A DNA stretch of 64,000 nt from Gymnopus androsaceus JB14. Its lineage: Eukaryota; Basidiomycota; Agaricomycetes; Agaricales; Omphalotaceae. The stretch covers positions 1 through 64,000 of the forward strand of contig ML769587.1 of NCBI GenBank assembly GCA_009733575.1, read 5' to 3'. The position numbers were made by a program, and so were the translations under genes. The notes under the pieces are model-generated. The model saw only the letters and a list, made by a program, of their open reading frames with translations, made no database searches and was not told the origin of the DNA. Of the stretch, positions 43,724 to 55,202 are shown piece after piece (positions within the stretch are counted from its first letter, which is position 1; each line of letters begins with the position of its first letter).

Positions 43724-45246
43724 ATGCCGGCTCCTACAAGCTACTCACTTCCTCGAATAATCTCAGTCATTGTGCGCACAGATTTATGTTATTTTTCTTA
43801 CATTGCAGGTTTTGATTGGGCTTGTATTCAACGCAGGTAGAATGCATGTTTTACGGTTAGTATTTCACGCAGCGATTGTCTATTCACCTATATATGCTCA
43901 GCGCTGTTCTTTGAAAGGCGCCTACGTTATACTTTTTGGCCTCGCCGTGTGGCTTCTACCTCGAAAATTCTACATTCCTTCAGTCAAAAAGTTTATCTTT
44001 CCCTCGATCATAGCCCTGTTCGCTCTTGCAACATTGAACATTGTCTATGATCTAGTGGGTGAGGCGTACGCAATAGGGTATACTATTCCGGAGGTCGAGA
44101 AGCCATGGATGATCGTTGGACAGCAAGTCTTTGAGTTACACGATTTACGAGGCTTCTTACTAATGTCTTTCTCCTAGGTTCGTCGATTCCATCACTTTTG
44201 TATTTGCAGAGTGAGTGCCATGTGGCGCCTTCAATAATTTCATGTCCAATGATTAAAATTTATCTAGCATTTTAGGCGATTCGGTGCTGGTATGATCGTG
44301 ATTTGTGTTCAATGACCTGTACTCCTTCATTGAAGCCTTACGCAGTTTTATCGAGTATATGCAGTTTGGGGATCTCGGATGAGAGTGCTCTTCCCCATGC
44401 TCCTGCTAATAGTTTCAATCAAAAGTAAGTATGCATTGCGTGAACTTTCATTTGATCGTTCCTCGTCTTCAATCCTCGACTAATCATGTTCTGTTCTCAG
44501 CACTTGGTATCCTTGCTGCAATCGTCCAGATCCACTATCTCTTCAACGAGCCTCAGACAGGTTTTTTTAATCCAAGTATCAATCCCGGTTTGTGGTTTGT
44601 CTTCACAATTGTGAACGCTGCTTTAAGCATGAAGTTCATGACTGGTATAATTGGTACGTCATTTCAACGCAACTTTCCGACCTTTCGGTACTAGTCCAAT
44701 TGCTTATACTAGCTGGCCGGGTGTGGTGGATATCAAGAACTATCCGGAAAGAATCATCGTCCTTCGAAAATCATCTTTCAACTTGGTCGTATAGGACTTT
44801 GGCCGTAATGTAATTAAGGACATCTGGCAAATGCTGTATTTACTGACCGTCACTTCCAGTACGGAATCCGGTATGATTTATCCAGTATACCTCACAGCGG
44901 AAGCAATATTGGTATCACAATTCAACATCCCAAACTATGTTAGTATGGGAACCATTGTGGTTGTAAGTGCGCAATTATTAAGGATCCTGACATAACATTA
45001 ACCTGAAATTTCATCGTAATCGCAGGGCATTGCACCTACTCTCATTGCCGTACGAGTGGGAACTGGGGAGCGCTATGGATGATCAATCACTTCGCTCAAG
45101 CTTAGCATTTGCTACACGACCTAACACCCTCTCCACTCAAGTTTTTGATGTAGTCCAAACCGAGGGCGAAGATTTCTCAACCAGGTACGTCTATTCCTGA
45201 TCTCGGACGAGATCTGGAAAAGGGATCCAGTGAAGTCGAGCTGTGA
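43724..45246 (+). CDS. Orphan multi-pass (7TM-like) membrane protein
   Basis: From MPAPTSYSLPRIISVI, split from VLIGLVFNAG by a short intron, the exons encode several hydrophobic helices: VILFGLAVWLLP, FIFPSIIALFALATLNIVYD, ALGILAAIVQIHYLF, WFVFTIVNAALSMKFM, then GRVWWISR and SGMIYPVYLTAEAI, ending near VGIAPTLIAVRVGTG. The order resembles a large agaricomycete family of uncharacterised 7TM proteins. An extra G in the run near 45065 breaks the frame; skipping it gives SAMDDQSLRSS and a cytoplasmic tail. The exact end (about 45200 or 45246) is uncertain. Role unknown, perhaps sensing. Confidence 0.65.
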
Positions 45247-45457
45247 AGAGCGTAAGAGCCTCTATGTCGATTCATGTGTATTACTACTCGCTCGTGCTCA
45301 GTGCTCAGTCTTCGCTCAGGATTTAAATGGCTGAACATTCTGTCATACCGCGAAGGAAGGTTTCAAATAATACACAGCGAATCAATCAACTCGTATAAAA
45401 GGATTCAACTAGCCCCCATTCTCTTTCTGTCCTTCGAGCTGTCTCTGATAGTGATTT

Positions 45458-45832
45458 ATGATTCATTCCACCAATCTACTTGCTTTTATATTTCTTCTCG
45501 TCGGTCTGGTGGCCATAACCAGTGCCTCTCCCATCATTCCTCAAGTGGGTGGGAGTGGCATCCTTCTGGGTTATATCTACCTTGAAGGCAACGCCGGAGT
45601 CGAAGTAGGTAGTTTCTTATTATTTTCTGTTGCCACGCTTATAATCCACCGTTGCGGTTAGAAACCTCTCGAATACACTCTCAAACAAAGTAAAACATCA
45701 ATCACAACGACCGTTAACCGGGAACCCGAATCCAGCTTGGAGAGATTATACGATTATTCATGCCCCCGACCTTGTAGCAACTGCACCGCCCATGAATTGA
45801 TAAAGCTTGTGGTGCACATTCATTTGAGCTGA
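45458..45832 (+). CDS. Small secreted protein candidate
   Basis: Exon 1 (45458-45604) starts MIHSTNLLAFIFLLVGLVAI with a likely signal peptide ending near TSASP. A 57-nt GT-AG intron (45605-45661) joins in frame to exon 2 (45662-45832), which contains ERLYDYSCPRPCSNCTAHE and ends HIHLS. The mature product would be about 85 residues with three or more Cys. I recognise no family. Reading straight through without splicing gives a 67-residue hydrophobic peptide instead. Confidence 0.4.
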
Positions 45833-47814
45833 TTATTTGTAACGACTTTTCACCTTGGCTTACATTCCCGTTCTAGGACATTCTTAGGATCAAGGATTTT
45901 AGTAGCTCCAAAGGTGAGTGTGAATCTTGCCAAGTCTAGAAGCTCTTTCGTTCAGTTTTCACTAGCTAATTCGGCCAACAGATGCAACTCCCATATGCCA
46001 CAATCAAACATGAATCATTCACCATGGCCGATTTCAAGAGCTACACTAAAGATTCACCCACTTTCCCTCCCGCCACTACCATCGTCATCTGCCTGGACGA
46101 GCCCGAGTACGGTCTTTCGATACTTCTTCCGCCCAACAGTCATGATCAACTCGGGCTGGAATATGAGATGATGACTGTCGGTCAGTCCCCAACCAGTCGA
46201 GCCGTCTGCTAATACCAAAGTGCTTTATACATCGTATCGTATATGTAGAAGAATTCAGGAAAAGGGGTCGGCATCCACCGGCGGCCATTTTGACGATGAT
46301 ACATAATTTGGAGAAGATGCATCGAGTCGTTAAAAGTAATGGATGACTGCCCGTAGACATTTTATCGCTAAATCCTTTACAAAGAATGATCAGCTGGCAA
46401 AGTTTATTCAGAAGGACTATACACTGTAGGGTACATTGTGGATTTGGAAAATGAGTAAGTATGTCTTCTGGGAGGACGAATAGACCTGAGTTTAAAGCTC
46501 CAGCCCTAGGCATTCCATCCCTCACCCTGTCCTCCTAAGTTCTCAAGTTTCTCTTCAACTAGAAGACAATGAATCGGACCAGATTTAATCATAAAATACC
46601 AGGTGCTTGAGTTACCGTTCCTGTGTTATAGGCTTTACTCGACCTTGTCGTTATCATACTTGCCGTAAATAAGAGACCTCTACCAACAAGTCTCTGTGGA
46701 ACACTTCTCCGTTCCCGCGACGTCCTGGGATGCTGAAAGCAAAGAACACTGGTCCTGTGATTGCAGAAAACCCAAACTCCTATGGAAATATGACTGGTAT
46801 CTTCTGCCCAGTTAGTTCCAGGGCGCTCAGTATGATCTTATCCTGAAAGACAACTGTAATCATAATGACATCCTTACTGGGCACGCCAACAGCCTTGGAA
46901 TCGAGTACACACTTTGCAATCGCATCCAGAGAAATAAACTTTAATCTCGACTGCCCAAATGAAATTAAGATAAGCAGACATAATGCGAGTCGGAATTTAT
47001 CGCTTACGCCGGAAGAAGTGGAGGGAAATGCCTGAGAGAAGCCTATGACAGTAGCAATCTGTGCAGGGCCAACTAGTTCTTCAGATTTTGGGCTTCTAAA
47101 TTGTATTGCCCTTGCCGCTTCGAACAGAAGGCTAAGCTGTTATAGTAAGAGCAAGACTAGTACAAACAGGTCATATAAAGTATAAAGTGGCCACTTACCG
47201 CTGGCGACACATACGCAGCAATGAGGATTTGGGTGAGATGACAAGGCTCAGCCTTCTGCGGTGACGTTTGAGCGGTAAAAAGGAATAAAGAACTGTACCA
47301 GCAGTTGATTGAGGTAACTTCCCATTGGAAGAGGATTCAGGGCATATTGAATATTTCCTGTTGAAAGCGAGTCGAGGGCGATGGCATGTCTTTGATCATC
47401 AGCGTGTTCCTCTACATAGATGAGGTTGACGTATTGAGGCGAGTGCCTGCCTTGGAGGGCAAGTGTTGCTGCAATGTCCGTATTTCCAGGAAGAGACAGC
47501 CTTTGGAATATCCGTCGACGCGAAAACGGTTCGAGAGTAGAGTAAGGTTTGAAATTGAAATTTGAGCAGAGATTTTTCTGAGAGAGACAGACTCCCGGAG
47601 ACTTCGAGTCTTCTTAAGTTGGAATGATACAGTAATAGCAGTAAGGGTGGAGTGAATTACTTGTAAAGTCGATTTTTATAATTATTTTATGGTTGAAGCC
47701 ATTCATTCAACGTGATCATGGACAATTGAAGTCCGGACTTCGGACCGAATTCCGATCCTTTATCGCGACACGCTTTTTGATCGCGTCCGCCATCCATCTT
47801 TCTTTCTCTTTCTC
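45833..47814. pseudogene. Duplicate of the acyl-CoA dehydrogenase 3' end and its flank
   Basis: At 46395-46440 the sequence GCAAAGTTTATTCAGAAGGA is the same as in the last exon of the dehydrogenase at 38392 on. After this, homology to 38424-39500 continues to about 47450, with many substitutions and indels. No other dehydrogenase exon precedes it. A short open frame at 45982-46212 is not recognised. The strip 47500-47814 should hold the promoter of the F-box gene. Confidence 0.5.
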
Positions 47815-49485
47815 ATGGACTGGCAAGAGCCTTTCAAAAAGGCCGTTCTGTACTTTAAACGCTCCAAGTACGGTGAATGTCTTCGCCTACTAAACTACGT
47901 TAGTTTCTTTTCTTTATTGTACGAGGAATAATTGACCCTCTTTCATGCAGGCTCTCGAGCACGGCGGAAGTGACCAGTATGCGATATACGACTCGAGGGC
48001 TGCAGTCTACGAAAAGACATTGCGCCTTCGTGAAGCCTTGCTCGATGTCAAGGAAGCCATCCGCCTAGCACCCAATCGCTGGCAATGCTACTCACGAGCA
48101 GCGCGTTTATTCCTCCTCATTCGTAAATTCGACGAAGCCTCGAAAATGGTCGAGCTTGCCTTGCAAAAGATTAACCCTACCGACGATAAGAACCGCACTA
48201 CTCTCATCGCTCTCCAATCCCAAGTCTTTGAATCTCGGAAACGTCTTTGCTGCCATGTCGGTATGCTTCCTACGGAACTCTTGTCGACTATATTTGGGTA
48301 TATGGTTGAAGAGGATGCGGTGCTGGTTATCCTGATATCGCGCGTGTTGTAGACATTGGAGGACGGTGGCACTGGGTGATCCATCGCTCTGGTCTACGCT
48401 TGTTCTTTCGAAGAAGGATCCTATTCGGAAGAGTGCTTGGTGGGTGCAGCGCTCAAAGGGTAGAATACGGAAACTGTGTCTTCGCAGGACCCTTTCGGAT
48501 AAAGTCGATTGGTCGTTAGACAAGCTAGACGGGATCCAATGGGATAATATCAGGTCGTGCCACTTGGAGGACATCGATATTCTCAAGCAGCTGGAGAAGG
48601 CCTCGGCCTTGAATGTCATCTCCCAGCTCGAAACTCTGGAGATTCGAGACAAGCTGATGGATAGTAGGGAGGATTTTGTCTCCCATTTGGGCGACAGCTT
48701 GAAAAACCTCACTATCGATGGGGCAATCATGTCGTTGGGGGATTTACAAGTCCATTCGCTTGTGTCCTTGAAAGCGGTCCAACTTGGAGAGCGGTTCATG
48801 GATGATCTTTTCCAATTGTTGACTAACAATCCTAGCTTGGAGTCCCTTGTGGTCGGCTCACCGTTCAATACCTTCCGAGATCTCCCGGAGACAACGCTCA
48901 CTCTAGCTCATCTCGCTGTTCTCGACTACAGTAGTGGATCCACCCAATTATTCAACTTTCTACGACTTCCTTCCCTGGAGGTCCTCTCTTGCCGGCATTG
49001 TGTCCAATCCAACGCTATTCTGCAATGTCTCTTGGACAGTACGACAGACCGGCTCAAATCCCTCAGTTTTGATTCCTGTGCCCACCATGCCAGTTCCAGA
49101 CCTACTCCGTATCCTTTCATTAAACCCTTCCATCGAATCACTCACTCTTAAGAGACTCGGTGGCTCCGTAGCGGCATCTATCCTAGACGCTTTAGCTTCT
49201 CCAGAACTGTGTCCTGCGCTTTCACATTTGGACTTCTCGGCCTGTGCGGATGTGACTTCCTCGCTTCTTATCCGGGTCGTGAAGCCACGGCTGAGTCAAG
49301 CACAGGCTCACAATACCTCCCAGGAAGAAATGACGGAGGAGACAATGTCAGAAATACCTTGTGTAGCGGAAATCCGATCCTTGATTACGAACGAGTGTCC
49401 GGCAGTCACTACGGAATCTCTTTCGTGGTTCCGCGAGAAGGTTCCAGATTTTAGTTGCATATACATGTCCGAGACAAGCAGCTAA
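47815..49485 (+). CDS. F-box protein with N-terminal TPR repeats (two frame breaks)
   Basis: Exon 1 (47815 on, MDWQEPFKKAVLYFKRSKYG) and, after a ~50-nt intron, ALEHGGSDQYAIYDSRAAVY and EALLDVKEAIRLAPNRWQCY form TPR helices. Then comes an F-box (MLPTELLSTIFGYMVEEDA ... HWRTVALGDPSLW), followed by leucine-rich segments (SLKNLTIDG, LESLVVGS, LTLAHLAVLDYS, IESLTLKRLGG). F-box proteins recruit substrates to SCF ubiquitin ligases; the target is unknown. An extra T near 48348 splits the F-box (VC-RHW) and another indel near 49080 shifts frame. Both look like sequence errors, but a young pseudogene is possible. Confidence 0.75.
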
Positions 49486-49635
49486 TGGGAGACGGTGAGC
49501 TTGAATGATGTAGGTCCTAGTGGTTCCAATTGTACACGTTATATGTATGAACTTTTATTTGACTGAACAATTTGTAATTTCTGTACAACCTAACGCATAC
49601 TCCATGTATTTATACAAGCATTCTCGACCTGATCC

Positions 49636-50400
49636 TCACTTTTGCTTTTTCAAGTTGGCATGCGATATGTCAAATTTTGCTATTGCTGCGAATTCCCCAA
49701 TGAACGAATGGTAGGGTTCATTCTTGACCGTTTCCACATGATGCTAAACGTATTTTAGAAAGTAAGACAACCCCCAGGTGATTCGACCACGTACTGCAGT
49801 TGAGTCCCATCCAAAAGTCACAAGAAACATCCCATCCCCCTCATTTACAGCTGATGGGTGTCCGTTGCCGTTCCAGACATCGTACGCCTTGAATGCCATC
49901 TCCTTAACTTGGTCAAGTGACACCCCATCTTTTGGGGTTATAATGACGAACTCGGTATTTGCTGATTCAAATCCAGGCAAAGGGGTACCCTTGATGGAAG
50001 TGAACTGGTGTTGAACAAGCTCCCCGGCGACTGCCTCTTTCAGAGAGTTGAAAAGTTGTGAAAACTTTCCTTGTGCGCTCTCTCTAAACTTTTTCTGGTG
50101 CTCGACTGATTCCCAGACTGATCATATAATCGACTCGGAATTGCACTATAACTCGAGATATTACAGATCCTACTCACCTGTGAATGAAGTAGCGGTTCTT
50201 GGCACCTTCCTCCTCCTCTTGTAAGCCGTAGAACGAGCTGGATTCACGATATGAGATCCGATCGTAACACTGAAATGCGGGCCTTACCTGGTATGACCCT
50301 CCGCGCTGGTCAATGCTTCAAGAGCGTCTTTGAAGCGCGACTGGTCTTTGGTAAAATCATTAGAAGCGGGGAATACTGTGTACTGAATAATTGGCGCCAT
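49636..50400 (-). CDS. Small two-part barrel-like protein, paralogue 1
   Basis: From the ATG at 50400: MAPIIQYTVFPASNDFTKDQ, intron, SFYGLQEEEEGAKNRYFI, intron, WESVEHQKKFRESAQ, FVIITPKDGVSLDQVKEMAF, MFLVTFGWDSTA, intron, HHVETVKNEPYHSFIGEFAA and the end LKKQK. The repeated strand-helix pattern, with WES and GW motifs, suggests a dimeric alpha/beta barrel (ABM/EthD-like) fold with two halves; that assignment is tentative. All exons are open. It is the left arm of an inverted duplication with paralogue 2. Confidence 0.7.
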
Positions 50401-50947
50401 TTGGGACCCGGGGTTCGAGCTTTACTAGCTTAGATCGTTATACTTATACCTTTCAAGTTCGGCACGATAAACAAGTAGAAACGGGTAGATCCCATGCTGA
50501 AAGAACAAGCGTGTTTATATGGTATATCATACGGATATATGCTGATAACATAGAGCCTCAGACGAACAGATCAGAAGGATGTCTATGACAGCATTTGATT
50601 GTGTGTGGGGATAGCATATTAAGTAGTCGGGGTCGGAGGAGTCTTGAAAGAAGTTGCGCAACAAGGGGAAATTAAGTTATATTGTAGTACATTCATTTCG
50701 GAAACCTTGGCACGTAGTACGACGGCGGTGTTCTCTGATATCGATTTTTCGAAACGGTCTCCTGATCATTTAATGCTGCTGTACATCTGATCTATCGTCT
50801 GAGGCTCTCTATTGCGCTAGTATGGGTGAGTTGTCGTTGAACGAGCATATAAACACGTTGTTCTTTCCGCAGATCTACACGCTCTCCCTTGCCGAAAGCT
50901 ATATAACGACCTAGTAAGCTAATCAGCTCGTTAAACCCCAATCCCAA
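50401..50947. promoter_or_regulatory. Inverted-repeat promoter region between paralogues 1 and 2
   Basis: The 547-bp gap is partly palindromic. GAGCCTCAGACGAACAGATC (50553 on) has its inverted partner at 50787-50807, and the AAGAACAAGCGTGTTTATAT segment (50501 on) has a partner at 50843-50867. The centre (about 50575-50786) is unique. The inverted duplication thus includes the promoters. Confidence 0.6.
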
Positions 50948-51662
50948 ATGACACCAATCATCCAGTACACAGTATTCCCCGCTTCCAATGATTTAACCAA
51001 GGACCAGTCGCGCTTCAAAGGAGCTCTTGAAGCATTGACCAGCGCGGAAGGTCATATCGGGTAGGCCCGTATTTCAGCGTCACGTCGGATCTTATACTAA
51101 TATTAATCTAGTTCGTTTTACGGTCTACAAGAGGAGGAGGAAGGTGCCAAGAACCGCTACTTCATCACCGGTGAGTATGATCTGTAATATCTCGAGTTAT
51201 AGTGCAATTCCGAATCGATTATATGATCAGTCTGGGAATCTGTCGAGCACCAGAAAAAGTTTAGAGAGAGCGCACAAGAAAAGTTTTCACAACTTTTCAA
51301 CTCGGCAGTCGCTGAGGAACTCGTCCAACACCAATTCGCACTGATCAAGGGCACACCTTTGCATGGATTAGAATCAGCAAATACCGAGCTCCTCATTATA
51401 ACTCCAAAAGATGGGGTGTCATTTCGACCAAGTTAAGGAGATGGCATTTAAGGCTTACGATCTCTGGGACGGCAACGGACTCCCATCGGCCGTAAGTGAG
51501 GAGAATGGAATGATTTTCATGACTTTTGGATGGAACTCGACTGCAGTACGTGCTCGAATTACTTGGAGGCTGTTTTCCTTTCTAAAATACGTTTAGCATC
51601 ATGTGGATACGACCAAGAAAGAGACCTTACGCATCGTTTCATTGGGGAATTCGCGGCAATAG
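50948..51662 (+). pseudogene. Small two-part barrel-like protein, paralogue 2 (decayed 3' half)
   Basis: MTPIIQYTVFPASNDLTKDQ, SFYGLQEEEEGAKNRYFI and WESVEHQKKFRESAQEKF are almost the same as in paralogue 1. One extra base at about 51421 turns SLDQVKE into SFRPS and a stop. After the last intron a further indel changes the end. The last ~55 bp of coding sequence are tandemly duplicated and diverged (51649-51705 and 51706-51763). It is probably not functional. Confidence 0.65.
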
Positions 51663-51959
51663 CGAAACTTTGACAGTATCGCACGCCAACTTGGTAAAGC
51701 AGAAAATTCGCAGCAAGAGCAAACTTTGACATATCGCATGCCAACTTAAAAAAACTAGAAATGACGACCGATTCGAGAATACTTGTAAAATACACGGAGC
51801 TTACTAGGGTGCACAGAAATTACAGATCGTTCAGTTGACATACTGTACATATAATGTGTACAATCGGAAGCACTGTGACCTCAGGCTCGAACTTACCCTC
51901 TCCTATTAAGTAGCTGCTTGTCTCGACATGTACATATATGGAACTAAAATTTGGAACCT

Positions 51960-52150
51960 TCTCGCGCGACTGGCACGAAAGAGCAAGACTTACGCCACAC
52001 GAATGTATGATATGGGACGTGACGCTGAAATAGGAGCCATACCGGTTTCCCTCGGCGCTGGTTAGTAAATTTTCTCAGAAGCAAGGAATATTGTGCACTG
52101 ATCATGAGTGATTGGTATGATTCGGGTCCTGAAAAGTTCGAGTTTACAGT
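51960..52150 (-). pseudogene. Relic of a fifth family member (first exon)
   Basis: On the minus strand, CAGTGCACAATATTCCTTGC and, further on, CTAACCAGCGCCGAGGG and ATTTCAGCGTCACGTC align with exon 1 and intron 1 of paralogues 1 and 2, with an internal deletion. No later exons remain. The rest of 51663-52274 holds only the duplicated tail noted for paralogue 2. Confidence 0.4.
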
Positions 52151-52274
52151 AGTATTTCCTTGGCGAAGGAAGCATTGCTGAGCTGTGAGTTCAATAGCGA
52201 TAGAAGAAGTTCAATTCATCGTAATCAACGTGAAAACAATACTTCGTTCGTTCATTGGGTATCCCGTACTTATT

Positions 52275-53036
52275 TTAGTGCTTCTTCAAACTGACATGGC
52301 TGAGGCCAAGGTCACTGACTCCTTTCAATTCATTGATGATGCTCAAGAAGGGATCATTCTTGACAGTCTCCTAATGTTGCTATGAGAAGTATGATCAATA
52401 ATAGCAAAAGCAAGATTCCAAGCCGGACATACCGCAGCCGAAACCCAACCGACAGAGACAAGAAGACCAGATCCATCAAGACTCTCGCCAACAGCAGCAG
52501 GTCGGTGCGCTACACCCTTCGAAACACCGTGCGCCTTCAACGTAGCCTCTTTGACAACGTCCTTTGACACGCCAGCGTTAGGAGTAACAATGACGAATTC
52601 GGTATTTTTGGATTCGAATGCGGGGACAGCATCGCCTTGAACTGGGAGGAACTGGTATCGCTTGAACTCTGCACCTTGCAAACTTGCTTTCAAAGATTCG
52701 GCAAGGTAGACAAGTTTCTCTGAAGCAGTTTCTCGGAACGCCTTGAGCTTACTCCCAAACTGGCCAGCGCCACATAAAACTCAATTAGCATCCAAATTCG
52801 TACGACGATCGAAAATGATCTAGCTGAAGTATCCTTGCTTCGCGCCTTTCTCTTCATTTTGCAGGCCATGACACGCGCTAGATTTTGAAGGTGAGTTTGA
52901 ACGATCACCCCTAGTACCTGATGAAGCCATCCCCGGCCGAGATTTCGTCAAATGCAGTCTTGTACCAGTGCCACTCTCGTGCTTTGAGGAAAGCCTCCGA
53001 AGGAGGAAAGATAGTGTAGGAAACAACTGGTGCCAT
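52275..53036 (-). CDS. Small two-part barrel-like protein, paralogue 3
   Basis: From MAPVVSYTIFPPSEAFLK, intron, HGLQNEEKGAKQGYFS, intron, FRETASEKLVYLAESLKAS, FVIVTPNAGVSKDVVKEATL and GLLVSVGWVSAA. For the last intron the acceptor CATTAG gives ETVKNDPFLSIINELKGVSD and the end SLKKH; the acceptor used by its paralogues would leave an in-frame TAG. The gene thus seems intact with a shifted splice site. Same family as paralogues 1, 2 and 4; function unknown. Confidence 0.65.
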
Positions 53037-53412
53037 TCCAATGAGATGATGTGGGTAAACAAGTGAGGTAGCAGAAAATTCAAGGTACAGTATTAGTAAC
53101 AGACTTATTAGTAAATTGATTTTTTAGAAATCTCGCGATCCTCATGACCCAGAGGATTCAGGACCAAATGATAATTCTTGGTTCAACGTATAATCGGACT
53201 TTCGTACTTCTTATCGACCTCTAGTTTCCAAAACTCAAGGCCACGCGGGCACATCAGTGTCACCGATTCAGAAATCGCTCACTCTTATTTTTTTTCGGTT
53301 CGTACAACTTGAAACCCAATTGAAAAATTGAAATTTTGGATATTTATAGCATTTATAAAATTCAGATTACACTGTTTTGAAAGTCGATACTCTATTCAGG
53401 AGAAGTTTAAGC
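53037..53412. other. Intergenic between paralogues 3 and 4
   Basis: AT-rich, no gene seen. It should contain the promoter of paralogue 3 and the 3' end of paralogue 4. Confidence 0.4.
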
Positions 53413-54241
53413 TTAATTGTGCTCATCAAGAACGGCATGAGTGACTTCGAGATTAGCCACAGCCTTGAATGCGACGATGGGAGACACGAAAAGGTTCCTT
53501 TGGAACGGTGGCACGGCTCTCCTACAGAAGATTCGAGATATTAGAAATGGGAGAAGATACGGAAGGTTGCAACTAACCGCATACGAAGGCCAGCCAACAA
53601 TAATAAGGTATACTCCGTGCCCCTCAACACTCTCTCCAAGAGCGGCTACGTGTCCGTTTGCATTGAAAACGTCGTCAAGTTTTTCCGCGGCCTCCTTGAT
53701 CGCGCTGTCCGATACTCCCTCTTTGGGGGTTATATACACGAACTCTGTAACATTAGCCTCCATTCCTGCAACGGGACTCGCTCCAACCACATGAGAAAAC
53801 TGTAAATACATTGAGAAAACTATCAGACGACGCAAGTCACTGAATCTACACACCTGGTGGCGGACAAGATCGCCAGCCACGACTTTCTTGAGAACGGCCA
53901 TGCACTGAGGTGAATAGCTCGGTTGACATGTAGTTCTTGTAATGCTCGCTAGAATCCCATACTGTAAAATGGTATGTTCATCATTGCTCGTTGAAGGAAA
54001 ACACTGAACAGAACGACATACTGGTGACGAGGTATCCCCTTTTAGAGCCCTCCTCAGGAACCTGCACACCCCAGTAGGAGCTTGGAGAAATGTCAGATAA
54101 ATTTGACTTCTGGCGCATGAATCTTCACCTAACGTGTCCCTCTGCAGTCTTGAGCATTTCAAGACCGTCGGTGACTATGTGATGGTCTTTGACGAAGGCA
54201 TCAGTAGCAGTGAAGGTGGTATATTGGATAACTGCGTCCAT
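53413..54241 (-). CDS. Small two-part barrel-like protein, paralogue 4
   Basis: From MDAVIQYTTFTATDAFVKDH, ending AEGH, then YWGVQVPEEGSKRGYLVT, FVYITPKEGVSDSAIKEAAE, AALGESVEGHGVYLIIVGWP, and, after an intron, RAVPPFQRNLFVSPIVAFKA and the end HAVLDEHN. This is the most diverged member. The first splice is unclear: the family-consistent join at GH needs a base that the sequence lacks, while an alternative acceptor gives GHVPEEG in frame but drops YWGVQ. Confidence 0.6.
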
Positions 54242-55202
54242 TATGTAGGTCGAGATTGAAATTGAGAGATTGAGCTTGAGTATTCGAGTATTCGGGTTTG
54301 ACTTATTTTTATAGTAGTCCTAGGTTAGCGCCTAGCTGTCGTCTGCTCTTTCAAACTAAGCTTGAACTAAACTGAAAAACACATTCCATCATCACCACCG
54401 AACACCCGGTCGGATTGGATACACTGAATTGAATGTTATGCTTTGGACAACCTTTGCGCTTGAAACTGACGAGTAGTACTGCCTTTCAGTAGTATCGCTG
54501 CTAGGTGAGGATTAGCTGTCTGTCACAACGTATCAGCTGGCATAGATACAATACCTCCACTGAATCCCATCCGAGAACAACCGCGAAGCACTTCCGCTGC
54601 TGCCAACGCAGGGGGCAACGACTGTCCCGTGATACTCGTTTCTCCCGAACCCATTCGAAGGACATCGTTCCATTCCTGGATTTCGGCCGAGGTTTTGTTC
54701 TCTTTCTAGCAATCTCGTTGGACACCAGGACCTTAGACATTAAGAGTTGAGAAGGTGGATATCGGGAAGTCAAACATGCCCATGTTTGATGTGGACCTGG
54801 TAAGCACTAGCACGTCCAGCCGCCTGAACATTGCATATGGTTTTGATATACGAATGGATGGTAACTCACTAGCGATGGAATCCCTCGTTGGATTGGTCGA
54901 ACTAGATGTCAAGGTTGAAAAGGGAAGAGACCATCAATCCTGGGAGGTGTATCATCGACCGCCCGCGCAAACTGAGGTGATAATCTCGTGAATTGCCATA
55001 AGTAACTGTTGGTTAGATGATGTCGTTCGCTGGCTCGACGCAAACATGGTGTTGAGTGGCGGATAAGAGATAGAGAGGAGGATTACAGAGATACAGAAGA
55101 TTTGCATCGAGGAATGGAAATTTTGAAAAACTCATTAGTACACAGACTTATTCTAACATCATCTATTATGCAGTGCAGTTGTCCATGAACGATGATTGTC
55201 AT
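54242..55202. other. Intergenic, no supported gene
   Basis: Overlapping open frames at 54501-54773 (minus) and 54755-54991 (plus) are unrecognised and may be chance. One minus-strand string, VVLGWDS, recalls the GWDS motif of the neighbouring family, but nothing around it matches. Confidence 0.35.

Noticed and set aside
54501..54991. Two overlapping small genes
   Set aside because: They overlap on opposite strands, lack recognisable motifs and show no splice-consistent extension.
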